Assembly: GCA_030180135.1 (NCBI GenBank)
Contig: CM058235.1
Location: forward strand, 95,581,506 to 95,645,505
Direction: 5' to 3'
Length of the DNA stretch: 64,000 nt
Origin: Orychophragmus violaceus
Lineage: Eukaryota; Streptophyta; Magnoliopsida; Brassicales; Brassicaceae
Shown: positions 19,763 to 32,078 of the stretch, piece after piece
Position numbering within the stretch: the first letter of the stretch is position 1
How the letters are laid out: every line of letters begins with the position of its first letter
Notes under the pieces: generated by a model
Told to the model about the DNA's origin: nothing
Databases searched by the model: none
The model's input: the letters and a program-made list of their open reading frames with translations, nothing else
Position numbers and translations under genes: made by a program

Positions 19763-21504
19763 ATCTCGGCCATACTGACTGACGGGCTGGATTATCATGA
19801 CCGGATGAACCGCCGGGAAGGATCCTAAGGCCAAAACCACCCTAATGACGTAAGGTGTGGAATCCCTCGGCCAAAATAAAAAAAGACTAGCATTCTCGCG
19901 GACAGAATGACTGACGGGATGGACACGAAATGACGGGAAGGACTATCTCGGCCATACTGACTGACGTGATGGAAACGAACTGACGGGAAGGACTATCTAG
20001 GCCATACTGACTGACGGGATGGAAACGAAATGACGGGAAAGACTATCTCGGCCATACTGATTGACAAGATGGATTATCCTGACCAGATGCACCGCCGAGA
20101 AGGATCCTAAGACCAAAAACCGCCCAAATGGACGTAAGGTGTGGAATCCCTGGGGCAAAACTACCAAGGACTAGCGTTCTCGCAGCCAGAACCACCAACT
20201 GTATGGAAACGAGCTGACGGGAAAAACTGTCTCGGCCATAATGACTGACGGGATGGATTATCCTGACCGGATGCACCGCCGGGAAGGATCCTAAGTCCAA
20301 AACCCACCCTAATGACGTAAGGTGTGGAATCCCTCGGCCAAAATAAAAAAAGACTAGCATTCTCGCGGACAGAATGACTGATGGGATGGAAACAAAATGA
20401 CGGGAAGGACTATCTCGGCCATACTGACTGACGTGATGGATTATCCTGACCAGTTGCACCGCCGAGAAGGATTCTAAGGCCAAAATGCAAGTTTCCATGA
20501 CCCAAGAAGAATCGGATCGAGTTTTTTTGAAACTATCATGACCAAAACCCTTAAAATGGGATATAAAAGAGGTCTGTTGAAGAAATTGGTGGAAAACAAT
20601 TGACCCGAAAAACCCGTCTATACACCGTGGGAAGGTTATAGCCTACAGAGAACCAAGGTTCCATGACCCGAAAAAATTGACTCGAGTTTTTTTGAAACTA
20701 TCAAGACCCAAACCTCTCAAATGGATAACAAAGAGGTCTGGTGAAGAAATTGGTGGAAAAAACAATGACGGGATAATATAAACTGATTCTATCCACCGGG
20801 GGAAGGATCCTAAGGCCAAAAACCACCCTAAATGACGTAAGGTGTGAAATCCCTCGGCCAAAACAACAAAGGACTAGCATTCTCGCGGCCAGAATGACTG
20901 ACGGGATGGAAACGAACTGACGTGAAGGACTATCTCGGCCATACTGACTAACGGGATGGAAACGAACTGACGTGAAGGACTATCTCGGCCATACTGACTA
21001 ACGGGATGGAAACGAACTGACGGGAAGGACTATCTCGGCCATACTGACTGACGGGATGGATTATCCTGACCGGATGAACCGACGGGAAGGATCCGAAGAC
21101 CAAAAACCACCCAAATGGACGTAAGGTGTGGAATCCCTGGGGCAAAACTACCAAGGACTAGTGTTCTCGCAGCCAGAACCACTGACTGGATGGAAACGAA
21201 CTGACGGGAAAAACAGTCTCGGCCATAATGACTGACGGGATGGATTATCCTGACCGGATGCACCGCCGGGAAGGATCCTAAGTCCAAAAACCACCCTAAA
21301 TGACGTAAGGTGTGAAATCCCTCGGCCAAAACAACAAAGGACTAGCATTCTCGCGGCCAGAATGACTGACGGGATGGAAACGAACTGACGTGAAGGACTA
21401 TCTCGGCCATACTGACTAACGGGATGGAAACGAACTGACGTGAAGGACTATCTCGGCCATACTGACTAACGGGATGGAAACGAACTAACGGGAAGGACTA
21501 TCTC
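19763..21504 (+). repeat. Satellite, orientation A, between hAT-type and gypsy-type elements
   Basis: A and B modules as elsewhere. Near 20930-21030 and 21405-21500 the 50-bp sub-repeat (ggactatctcggccatactg...) occurs two to three times in a row. The array ends at the TSD atctc (21500-21504) of the long-LTR element. Confidence 0.9.
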
Positions 21505-22471
21505 TGAAACACCCCGACCCGGCCCTCCTAGGCCGCGGTCGATGCGTTCCAGTGGTCAGGCCAAACCCAGGCCTGAACCTCCCTAAAACCCGTCCTATTT
21601 AAAATTTTCCCTTAGGAACTAAGTATTCATCGGATCTACTATTTGACCCTTGGTCTCAGATCCTTCATACTTAAGATTACGCAGCGGAAATCCTTACTTA
21701 ACCATTACATCGTTCTTCTAAAGAACGATCCATCCAAGAACCTCTTATAACCTTATTTAGTTTTCTCAAAACTCTTTCGAGGTTCCGTTCTTATCTATCC
21801 ATTCCAACAACCTAAGTCTTTTACTTAGTTTGTCCATTCCACCTATTCCGTTCTATTCATTCCTTAGAACAATAGATGAGTACTCGAATGTGTACCTTAG
21901 CCTGTGGTGAAGCCGGTGTGAAGCTAGCTCCGCGTTCAGCTTAGCTCATCCGTTCTGCACCCTTTAGAACACACCCCCTTCGTACTTAGTCATTCAACCA
22001 ACCATCCCCACATGACCGAGTACAAAAGAGGTCTTCATGTTCTTCCTTTGGCCACCATTACTTTCCTGTCACATCCAAACACTTAGATTATGTTAAGTCT
22101 TATTTAATGTTACCTTAACCTTTGTAGTGGTTCCTTATGGAATTGCTTGGTCCGTTTAGCTCCCTCGTTTCCTTGCCTGATCAGTCCACTCGTCATTACA
22201 CCATCTTGTCAGTTGGAAGCAGGAAGCAATCTTAGGTGAGGTATGATCCATAGTCAGTTTACCCATCGCGCGGGTCCAACCCGTGGCCGGATCAGTCCTT
22301 TCGGTGTCCGATGAATCACCTCCTCAGCCTTCCTGGCCTTCGGTCAATTCCAATCGCGACCCGACTCTCTCGACTGTCCTGCCTTCCTCCGCGACCCGAC
22401 CATGCAATCGTCCCTCCACCGGTCGCTCCTTGTTCCTTAACCGCATGACATGTGTATTGACTACTCATCCA

Positions 22472-23375
22472 CGTTCACGAAGAGACGCGTCCGTTCACGC
22501 TTTGCGTTTGTCCGTTCACGCTCTGCGTTCGTCCGTTCGCACCCTTGTGCGTCTGTTCACGCTCTGCGTTCGTCCGTTCACGCCTTACGTTCGTCCGTTC
22601 ATGCTCTCGTGCACCCGTGAATAGTCACGATCGTTCACGAAAAGTCGCGTCCGTTCACGAACAGTCACGTCCGTTCGTGAACAGTCACGTCCATCCCACG
22701 AACAGTCACGTTCGTCCGGGTACGACCCGCGGTCGTCCGTGTACGACCCGCGGTCGTCCGTGTACGACCCGCGGTCGTCCGTGTACGGCCCGCGTTCATC
22801 CGTGAACATCCGCGTTCACCCGATCGACCCGCGTTCACGCCTAATCAACCCGCGTTCACGCCTGATCGACCCACGATCGTCCGGGAACATCCCGCGTGCG
22901 TCCGTGAAGGACCCGCGGTCGTCCACGAACATCCCGCGTGCGTCTGTGAAGTACCCGCGGTCATCCGTAAACTGACACGACCGTCCGTGCCGGTTACGGT
23001 CGTCTGTCCCGACCCGCGGTCGTCCGTACGTGGCCCGCGGTCGTCTGCAAACGACCCGCGGTCGTCCGTGATCGTCCCACGGTCGTCCGTGAACGGACAC
23101 GACTGTCCGTGAACGGACACGACCGTCCGTGAACGGTCACGGTCGTCCGTACGTGACCCGCGGTCGACCGGACACGACCCGCGGTCGTCCGTACACGACC
23201 CGCGTTCGCCCGAGCACCATCCGTGTCCGTCCGTGCACGTCCGTGTTCGTCCGTGACGGTTACGGTCGTCCGTGGACGATCCGCGGTCGACCGTGTACGA
23301 CTCGCGGTCATCCGTGAACGACCCGCGGTCGACCGTGCGCGACCCGCGGTCGTCCGTGAGCGACCCACGGACGGT
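22472..23375. repeat. CpG-rich 21-bp minisatellite in 3' LTR
   Basis: Units such as gtacgacccgcggtcgtccgt (split here for reading: gtacgacccg + cggtcgtccgt) and cgttcacgctctgcgttcgtc repeat with a 21-base period, about 40 degenerate copies. Each unit has a near-palindrome around CCGCGG and four to six CpG. Because 21 is divisible by three, frames on both strands stay open and give heptad-like peptides (DDRGSYT, RGRPCTT). Confidence 0.93.
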
Positions 23376-23618
23376 TGCCCGGAAATTCTTCAATCTTCAA
23401 TCCGATTTCTCCAGCACTTCTGGGCTTTAAACTCTTGTATTCCCAGCCTTGAATCCATCACAAAACCATCCCAAAACTCCCTTTAAACCGCTGGCCATTA
23501 CCCTTGAGTAATCCGACCAAAATCCTCTCTTTTTCCTCTCTTTGATTGGCCTTTGCCTTAGGAATTCATGGGAGTTCATCCCTGGACAGAATGTGCACGA
23601 AAATGGCTTCTTGTGGCC

Positions 23619-23626
23619 TATTTATA
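23619..23626 (-). promoter_or_regulatory. TATA box, 3' LTR copy of long-LTR element
   Basis: CCTATAAATAGG in element sense is a canonical plant TATA context. The functional copy would be the one in the 5' LTR at 28088-28095. Confidence 0.6.
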
Positions 23627-23725
23627 GGCTCCATTTTCGCCCCATAACTTCCATAAGCGAAGGGTTGCCTTGGTTGGCCGAAAGGGTGCAACCTTCCAAG
23701 GTGCCCTTTCGCCATGGTGCCCCTT

Positions 23726-23892
23726 GGTCAGCTAGTGTCACTAGCTGACCAGCTGACCCAACACTTGAACACTCAAGCTAGCTGGGTTGAGCTGGTTGCT
23801 AGCTGACCAGCTGGACTGTTCAGCTCGTTTTAGCTGAACACTCTTTGTTCAGCTCGTTTCCTCTTAGCTGAGCTGCCTTTTGGCTGAGCTTC
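23726..23892. repeat. AGCTGA/TCAGCT word cluster in 3' LTR
   Basis: More than a dozen AGCTGA, TCAGCT, CAGCTG and CTAGCT words within ~165 bp, able to form alternative hairpins. The right LTR has an extra 9 bp here (ccagctgac), so the cluster is a slippage site. Confidence 0.8.
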
Positions 23893-24013
23893 GCTTCCTT
23901 AAGACCTTGGAACACTCCTTCCTATTATTTACGACGAGTCATAAACCCTTTTGGTTCCAAGTATCCTTTCCCCAATCCTCCTAGGGTGGGGTACCCGGTT
24001 CTGGGATGTTACA

Positions 24014-24028
24014 AGTTCTACCCCCCTT
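24014..24028 (-). other. Polypurine tract of the long-LTR element
   Basis: AAGGGGGGTAGAACT in element sense, directly next to the LTR start TGTAACATCC. Confidence 0.9.
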
Positions 24029-24442
24029 AAAAGGGATTCGTCCCCGAATCCGACTTAAGGAGTTTAGCCCGTTCAACTCTATGAACCATTGGGCTAGTAA
24101 CATCCAGAACATTAGCAGGACATAACAATTATATGTTCTCTCTATTCGGCCTAAGTCCCTTTATGGTTGTCTTTGCCGGAGCCATTTGTCTAGGATCAAG
24201 TCGCGTATGACCGGACTTCCCCATTCCGTTCCCGCGCATGGACCATCCGCGCCCAGCCTGCCGATCTTCGGTTAACCGCCCCAACGGCTGCCGTTCGATC
24301 GAGCTTAACTGTCCGAACTTTTCTTGTCCACTTACGGTTCATACCGCGCCTATCCCGACTTGTGGCTCACGATCTTGGCCACGGCCGATCAACAACCGAT
24401 TCATGGACCGAGCCGTCGAGAGATCCATACATTACCGGAGCA

Positions 24443-24494
24443 GGGATGTTACAAGTCTCCCCCACCGAATTGGGAATTCGTCCCCGAATTCGAT
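24443..24494 (-). repeat. Second LTR/PPT-like junction inside the element
   Basis: gggatgttaca then agtctcccccacc, and then a gaattcg/tccc/cgaattc hairpin, mirrors the true junction at 24003-24051 (gggatgttaca, agttctacccccc, ggattcg/tccc/cgaatcc). It looks like the 3' terminus of a related element captured inside this one. Confidence 0.8.
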
Positions 24495-25221
24495 GGTGGT
24501 TAACTTTTGTGTATATCCTTCCTATCCCGGTTTGGTATGCCTTTCCACTTCCCATTGACCTTAATCCGTCAAGACTGAATCAATTCCCTGATTTTGTCTT
24601 GCCTTAGACTTAGTCAATCTCGATCACAACCCTTACGGTTTGACCCGAAACTTGATCTCCGCCCTCTAAGGACTTGATCATAGTTTCCCCGAAACTTGAC
24701 CTCCGCCCTCCAAGGACTTGATCTTAGTTCCACGATCCACAACGGTCCCTACACATTCCCAGAATGCATATAAGCCCCGCTTTATTCCCCAATATGCCCT
24801 GCAGTAATTTGAGAAATTAGGGTTCGAGTGACAGACCAATGATCACATCGAAGGAGACGGCCATGCCTGAATCCTCCACGAGCTCATGGACTTGAGGTTT
24901 TCCCCAGTCGACCCTTGGCCGTAGCCGCGCGGTCACCCTGACCCCAATCCACTTTCGGAGCCCCCCGACCGTCCGTCTCGGCCATTCCGACAGTCCTAAA
25001 CAACATGTCTAGGCTGCCCACGACGGAAACATGACCTTGGTTTTACAGTCACCTTTTTCGAAACCCAGCCTGTGGACAGCTCGCGACCCCAGGTCCTTGC
25101 TTCCACCTTCACACAGGCCCTCCCCTTTTTCCCAACATCTTACGGAGTGTTGTCATCCACCGGAGGTGCATTCTGCGCGGCCCGAGGAATGGTTATCAAC
25201 TCCTTGGTCCCATTTCCTCAT

Positions 25222-25391
25222 CAGGTCCTTCCCGGTTAGGCCAACCACTTCCCGTGATTGTGCCCTCCGGTTCACCCCAGGTCCCTCCCGGTTCGGCCAA
25301 CCACTTTCCCGTGATTGTGCCTTCCGGTTCACCCCAGGTCCCTCCCGGTTCGGCCAACCACTTTCCCGAGATTGTGCCTTCCGGTTCACCT
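25222..25391 (+). repeat. 57-bp tandem repeat, three copies
   Basis: caggtccctcccggttcggc-type units start at 25222, 25278 and 25335. The first unit is 56 bp (one T fewer), the second 57 bp. A single-base loss shifts frames between copies, which argues against coding. Confidence 0.88.
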
Positions 25392-25958
25392 CGACACCGT
25401 CTTGCGACCTTGGTCCAAGTCTAAGTGCCATCCACGTCCCAACCGTTCCTGGGTCTGCGACCCTGTCGCGACCCGCGGTCGTACGTATTCGTCCGTGCGG
25501 TTTACGCCAACGGACACGACTGTTCCTGCGAACAGGTATGATGGTCCGCCCATGGCTACCACCATCCCGCGATCGCAAGGAACGGCCTGCGACGCCTGGT
25601 CATGACCCGTTGGTGCTGACTTATGGTCTGGCCGCGATCAACTCGGTTTTCACTTAACCGCTTCACGCTTGGGCTCTTGCCATGTGCGGTTCATGATCCG
25701 GCCAACATCTTCAAGATGCGCCGTTCGACCATCCGCTTTCACTGGCACTTGCCGTATGTGGTTCCATGACCCGGCCAACGTCTCCAAGACTTGCCGTCCG
25801 ATCATCCACATACTTCAGGCAAAACGTCCCCTTAGCGTGGTTGATCCGCCCAACCGTTTATAGTCCAATCACTATTAGGGTCAAGACTAAGTGCGTCCTT
25901 GGTGCACTTGCCTTAGCAAGTCACCAATCATGAGAGCATCGTCCTAGGAAATAACTCC

Positions 25959-25970
25959 GCTCTGATACCA
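25959..25970 (-). other. Primer binding site, long-LTR element
   Basis: TGGTATCAGAGC in element sense, three bases inside the right LTR; an initiator tRNA-Met type site. It fixes the orientation as minus. Confidence 0.92.
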
Positions 25971-25973
25971 ACT

Positions 25974-28491
25974 TGAAACACCCCGACCCGGCCCTCCTAG
26001 GCCGCGGTCGATGCGTTCCAGTGGTCAGGCCAAACCCAGGCCTGAACCTCCCTAAAACCCGTCCTATTTAAAATTTTCCCTTAGGAACTAAGTATTCATC
26101 GGATCTACTATTTGACCCTTGGTCTCAGATCCTTCATACTTAAGATTACGCAGCGGAAATCCTTACTTAACCATTACATCGTTCTTCTAAAGAACGATCC
26201 ATCCAAGAACCTCTTATAACCTTATTTAGTTTTCTCAAAACTCTTTCGAGGTTCCGTTCTTATCTATCCATTCCAACAACCTAAGTCTTTTACTTAGTTT
26301 GTCCATTCCACCTATTCCGTTCTATTCATTCCTTAGAACAATAGATGAGTACTCGAATGTGTACCTTAGCCTGTGGTGAAGCCGGTGTGAAGCTAGCTCC
26401 GCGTTCAGCTTAGCTCATCCGTTCTGCACCCTTTAGAACACACCCCCTTCGTACTTAGTCATTCAACCAACCATCCCCACATGACCGAGTACAAAAGAGG
26501 TCTTCATGTTCTTCCTTTGGCCACCATTACTTTCCTGTCACATCCAAACACTTAGATTATGTTAAGTCTTATTTAATGTTACCTTAACCTTTGTAGTGGT
26601 TCCTTATGGAATTGCTTGGTCCGTTTAGCTCCCTCGTTTCCTTGCCTGATCAGTCCACTCGTCATTACACCATCTTGTCAGTTGGAAGCAGGAAGCAATC
26701 TTAGGTGAGGTATGATCCATAGTCAGTTTACCCATCGCGCGGGTCCAACCCGTGGCCGGATCAGTCCTTTCGGTGTCCGATGAATCACCTCCTCAGCCTT
26801 CCTGGCCTTCGGTCAATTCCAATCGCGACCCGACTCTCTCGACTGTCCTGCCTTCCTCCGCGACCCGACCATGCAATCGTCCCTCCACCGGTCGCTCCTT
26901 GTTCCTTAACCGCATGACATGTGTATTGACTACTCATCCACGTTCACGAAGAGACGCGTCCGTTCACGCTTTGCGTTCGTCCGTTCACGCTCTGCGTTCG
27001 TCCGTTCGCACCCTTGTGCGTCTGTTCACGCTCTGCGTTCGTCCGTTCACGCCTTACGTTCGTCCGTTCATGCTCTCGTGCACCCGTGAATAGTCACGAT
27101 CGTTCACGAAAAGTCGCGTCCGTTCACGAACAGTCACGTCCGTTCGTGAACAGTCACGTCCATCCCACGAACAGTCACGTTCGTCCGGGTACGACCCGCG
27201 GTCGTCCGTGTACGACCCGCGGTCGTCCGTGTACGACCCGCGGTCGTCCGTGTACGGCCCGCGTTCATCCGTGAACATCCGCGTTCACCCGATCGACCCG
27301 CGTTCACGCCTAATCAACCCGCGTTCACGCCTGATCGACCCACGATCGTCCGGGAACATCCCGCGTGCGTCCGTGAAGGACCCGCGGTCGTCCACGAACA
27401 TCCCGCGTGCGTCTGTGAAGTACCCGCGGTCATCCGTAAACTGACACGACCGTCCGTGCCGGTTACGGTCGTCTGTCCCGACCCGCGGTCGTCCGTACGT
27501 GGCCCGCGGTCGTCTGCAAACGACCCGCGGTCGTCCGTGATCGTCCCACGGTCGTCCGTGAACGGACACGACTGTCCGTGAACGGACACGACCGTCCGTG
27601 AACGGTCACGGTCGTCCGTACGTGACCCGCGGTCGACCGGACACGACCCGCGGTCGTCCGTACACGACCCGCGTTCGCCCGAGCACCATCCGTGTCCGTC
27701 CGTGCATGTCCGTGTTCGTCCGTGACGGTTACGGTCGTCCGTGGACGATCCGCGGTCGACCGTGTACGACCCGCGGTCGTCCGTGAACGACCCGCGGTCG
27801 ACCGTGCGCGACCCGCGGTCGTCCGTGAGCGACCCACGGACGGTTGCCCGGAAATTCTTCAATCTTCAATCCGATTTCTCCAGCACTTCTGGGCTTTAAA
27901 CTCTTGTATTCCCAGCCTTGAATCCATCACAAAACCATCCCAAAACTCCCTTTAAACCGCTGGCCATTACCCTTGAGTAATCCGACCAAAATCCTCTCTT
28001 TTTCCTCTCTTTGATTGGCCTTTGCCTTAGGAATTCATGGGAGTTCATCCCTGGACAGAATGTGCACGAAAATGGCTTCTTGTGGCCTATTTATAGGCTC
28101 CATTTTCGCCCCATAACTTCCATAAGCGAAGGGTTGCCTTGGTTGGCCGAAAGGGTGCAACCTTCCAAGGTGCCCTTTCGCCATGGTGCCCCTTGGTCAG
28201 CTAGTGTCACTAGCTGACCAGCTGACCCAACACTTGAACACTCAAGCTAGCTGGGTTGAGCTGGTTGCTAGCTGACCCAGCTGACCAGCTGGACTGTTCA
28301 GCTCGTTTTAGCTGAACACTCTTTGTTCAGCTCGTTTCCTCTTAGCTGAGCTGCCTTTTGGCTGAGCTTCGCTTCCTTAAGACCTTGGAACACTCCTTCC
28401 TATTATTTACGACGAGTCATAAACCCTTTTGGTTCCAAGTATCCTTTCCCCAATCCTCCTAGGGTGGGGTACCCGGTTCTGGGATGTTACA
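25974..28491 (-). repeat. 5' LTR of the long-LTR element (2518 bp)
   Basis: Near-identical to 21505-24013 at an offset of 4469. Differences seen: 26978 C (left T), 27707 T (left C), 27771 C (left T), 27779 G (left A) and a 9-bp insertion near 28278. The minisatellite copy is at about 26941-27844 and the TATA box at 28088-28095. Confidence 0.95.
28088..28095 (-). promoter_or_regulatory. TATA box of the 5' LTR, long-LTR element
   Basis: TATAAATA within CCTATAAATAGG in element sense. Transcription would run to lower coordinates through the CpG-rich minisatellite before reaching the internal region. Transcription itself is unproven. Confidence 0.6.
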
Positions 28492-31400
28492 ATCTCGGCC
28501 ATACTGACTGACGGGATGGATTATCCTGACCGGATGAACCGACGGGAAGGATCCGAAGACCAAAAACCACCCAAATGGACGTAAGGTGTGGAATCCCTGG
28601 GGCAAAACTACCAAGGACTAGTGTTCTCGCAGCCAGAACCTCTGACTGGATGGAAACGAACTAACGGGAAAAACTGTCTCGGCCATAATGACTGACGGGA
28701 TGGATTATCCTGACCGGATGCACCGACGGGAAGGATCCTAAGACCAAAAACCACCCTAATGACGTAAGGTGTGGAATCCCTCGGCCAAAATAAAAAAAGA
28801 CTAGCATTCTCGCGGACAGAATGACTGATGGGATGGAAACGAACTGACGTGAAGGACTATCTCGGCCATACTGACTAACGGGATGGAAACGAACTGACGG
28901 GAAGGACTATCTCGGCCATACTGACTGACGGGATGGATTATCCTGACCGGATGAACCGACGGGAAGGATCCGAAGACCAAAAACCACCCTAATGACGTAA
29001 GGTGTGGCATCCCTCGGCCAAAACAACAAAGGACTAGCATTCTCGCGGCCAGAATGACAATGACGAGATAGGATAAACTGATCCTATCCACCGGGGGAAG
29101 GATCCTAAGGCCAAAAACCCCTAATGGACTGACGGGAACGAAATATCTCGGCCATACTGACTGATGGGATGGATTATCATGACCGGATGAACCACCGGGA
29201 AGGATCCCAAGGCCAAAAACCACCCTAAATGACGTAAGGTGTGGAATCCCTCAGCCAAAACAACAAAGGACTAGCATGCTCGCGGCCAGAATGACTGACG
29301 GGATGGAAACGAACTGACGGGAAGGACTATCTCGGCCATACTGACTGACGGGATGGAAATAAAATGACGAGAAGGACTATCTCGGCCATATTGACTGACG
29401 GGATGGATTATCATGACCGGATGCACCGACGGGAAGGATCCTAAGACCAAAAACCACCCTAATGACGTAAGGTGTGGAATCCCTCGGCCAAAATAAAAAA
29501 AGACTAGCATTCTCGCGGACAAAATGACTGATGGGATGGAAACGAACTGACGTGAAGGACTATCTCGGCCATACTGACTAACGGGATGGAAACGAACTGA
29601 CGGGAAGGACTATCTCGGCCATACTGACTGACGGGATGGATTATCCTAACCGGATGAACCGACGGGAAGGATCCGAAGACCAAAACCACCCTAATGACGT
29701 AAGGTGTGGAATCCCTCAGCCAAAATAAAAAAAGACTAGCATTATCGCGGACAGAATGACTGATGGGATGGAAACGAAATGACGGGAAGGACTATCTCGG
29801 CCATACTGACTGACGTGATGGATTATCCTGACCAGATGCACCGCCGAGAAGGATTCTAAGGCCAAAAATGCAAGTTTCCATGACCCAGGAAGAATTGGAT
29901 CGAGTTTTTTTGAAACTATCATGACCAAAACCCTTAAAATGGGATATAAAAGAGATCTGGTGAAGAAATTGGTGGAAAACAAATGACCCGAAAAACCCGT
30001 CTATACACCGTGGGAAGGTTATAGCCTACCGAGAACCAAGGTTCCATGACCCAAAAAAATTGACTCGAGTTTTTTTGAAACTATCAAGACCCAAACCTCT
30101 CAAATGGATAACAAAGAGGTCTGGTGAAGAAATTGGTGGAAAAAACAATGAAGGGATAGGATAAACTGATTCTATCCACCGGGGGAAGGATCCTAAGGCC
30201 AAAACCCCCTAATGGTCTGACGGGAACGATATATCTCGGCCATACTGACTGACGGGCTGGATTATCATGACCGGATGAACCGCCGGGAAGGATCCTAAGG
30301 CCAAAAACCACCCTAAATGACGTAAGGTGTGGAATCCCTTGGCCAAAACAACAAAGGACTAGCATGCTCGCGGCCAGAATGACTGACGGGATGGAAACGA
30401 ACTGACGGGAAGGACTATCTCGGCCATACTGACTGACGGGATGGAAACAAAATGACGGGAAGGACTATCTCGGCCATACTGACTGACGGGATGGATTATC
30501 CTAATCGGATGCACCGACGGGAAGGATCCTAAGACCAAAAACCACCCAAATGGACGTAAGGTGTGGAATCCCTGGGGCAAAACTACCAAGGACTAGCGTT
30601 CTCGCAGCCAGAACCACTGACTGGATGGAAACGAACTGACGGGAAAAACTGTCTCGGCCATAATGACTGACGGGATGGATTATCCTGACCGGATGCACCG
30701 CCGGGAAGGATCCTAAGTCCAAAAACCATCCAAAATGACGTAAGGTGTGGAATCCCTCGGGCAAAACAAAAAAGACTAGCATTCTCGCGGACAGAATGAC
30801 TGACGGGATGGAAACGAAATGACGAGAAGGACTATCTCGGCCATACTGACTGACGTGATGGACTATCCTGACCAGATGCACCGCCGGGAAGGCTTCTAAG
30901 GCCAAAATGCAAGTTTTCATGAACCGGGAAGAATTGGATCGAGTTTTTTTGAAATTATCACGACCAAAACCCTTAAAATGGGATATAAAAGAGGTCTGGT
31001 GAAGAAATTGGTGGAAAACAAATGACCCGAAAAACCCGTCTATACACCGTGGGAAGGTTATAGCCTATCGAGAACCAAGGTTCCATGACCCAAAAAAATT
31101 GACTCGAGTTTTTTTGGAACTATCAAGACCCAAACATCTCAAATGGATAACAAAGAGGTCTGGTGAAGAAATTGGTGGAAAAAACAATGACGGGATAGGA
31201 TAAATTGATCCTATCCACCGGGAGAAGGATCCTAAGGCCAAAAACCCCTAATGGACTGACGGGAAGGAATATCTCGGCCATACTGACTGACGGGCTGGAT
31301 TATCATGACCGGATGAACCGCCGGGAAGGATCCTAAGGCCAAAAACCACCCTAAATGACGTAAGGTGTGGAATACCTCGGCCAAAACAACAAAGGACTAG

Positions 31401-32078
31401 CATTCTCGCGGCCAGAATGACAATGACGGGATAGGATAAACTGATCCTATCCACCGGGGGAAGGATCCTAAGGCCAAAACCCCCTAATGGACTGACGGGA
31501 ACGAAATATATCGGCCATACTGACTGATGGGATGGATTATCATGACCGGATGAACCGCCGGGAAGGATCCCAAGGCCAAAAACCACCCTAAATGACGTAA
31601 GGTGTGGAATCCCTCGGCCAAAACAACAAAGGACTAGCATGCTCGCGGCCAGAATGACTGACGGGATGGAAACGAACTGACGGGAAGGACTATCTCGGCC
31701 ATACTGACTGACGGGATGGAAATAAAATGACGAGAAGGACTATCTCGGCCATACTGACTGACGGGATGGATTATCATGACCGGATGCACCGACGGGAAGG
31801 ATCCTAAGACCAAAAACCACCCTAATGACGTAAGGTGTGGAATCCCTCGGCCAAAATAAAAAAAGACTAGCATTCTCGCGGACAGAATGACTGATGGGAT
31901 GGAAACGAACTGACGTGAAGGACTATCTCGGCCATACTGACTAACGGGATGGAAACGAACTGACGGGAAGGACTATCTCGGCCATACTGACTGACGGGAT
32001 GGATTATCCTAACCGGATGAACCGACGGGAAGGATCCGAAGACCAAAACCACCCTAATGACGTAAGGTGTGGAATCCC

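Larger units (their letters stand above)
21505..24013 (-). repeat. 3' LTR of the long-LTR element (2509 bp)
   Basis: Bounded by tgaaacacc and gatgttaca. It holds the 21-bp minisatellite (22472-23375), an AGCTGA word cluster (23726-23892) and a TATAAATA box (23619-23626) in element sense. Reading frames on both strands within the minisatellite are repeat artefacts. Confidence 0.95.
24029..25958 (-). other. Internal region of the long-LTR element (no coding capacity seen)
   Basis: About 1.9 kb with no gag or pol. It contains a second LTR-start/PPT-like junction (24443-24466), two similar short hairpins (24034-24051 and 24474-24491), a 46-bp direct repeat (about 24643-24728, gaaacttgatctccgccctc), three copies of a 57-bp unit (25222-25391) and a roughly 80-bp unit twice (about 25670-25830). 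A 208-residue plus-strand frame (25031-25657) and a 141-residue minus-strand frame reflect GC-rich repeats and match nothing I know. Confidence 0.7.
21505..28491 (-). mobile_element. Non-autonomous long-LTR retrotransposon, probably Ty3/gypsy-derived
   Basis: LTRs of 2509 and 2518 bp (TGTAACATCCC...GGGGTGTTTCA in element sense), a PBS matching initiator tRNA-Met, a G-rich PPT, TSD atctc (21500-21504, 28492-28496) and an internal region of only 1960 bp with no gag or pol. This fits a LARD-like derivative. Gypsy origin is inferred from the LTR termini and from a TTCGGGGACGAAT word beside the PPT, which I recall at the pol terminus of plant gypsy elements. The two LTRs differ by about four substitutions and one 9-bp indel, so it moved recently, with proteins from elsewhere. 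Confidence 0.9.

Noticed and set aside
22545..23393. Arg/Asp-rich repeat ORFs on both strands (up to 182 codons) in the long LTR
   Set aside because: The 21-bp period keeps several frames open at once. The same ORFs reappear 4469 bp away only because the LTR is duplicated.
25031..25657. 208-codon plus-strand ORF in the long-LTR element interior
   Set aside because: It runs against the element transcript, overlaps a 57-bp tandem repeat whose first copy is one base short, and overlaps a 141-codon ORF on the other strand. No recognisable domain.
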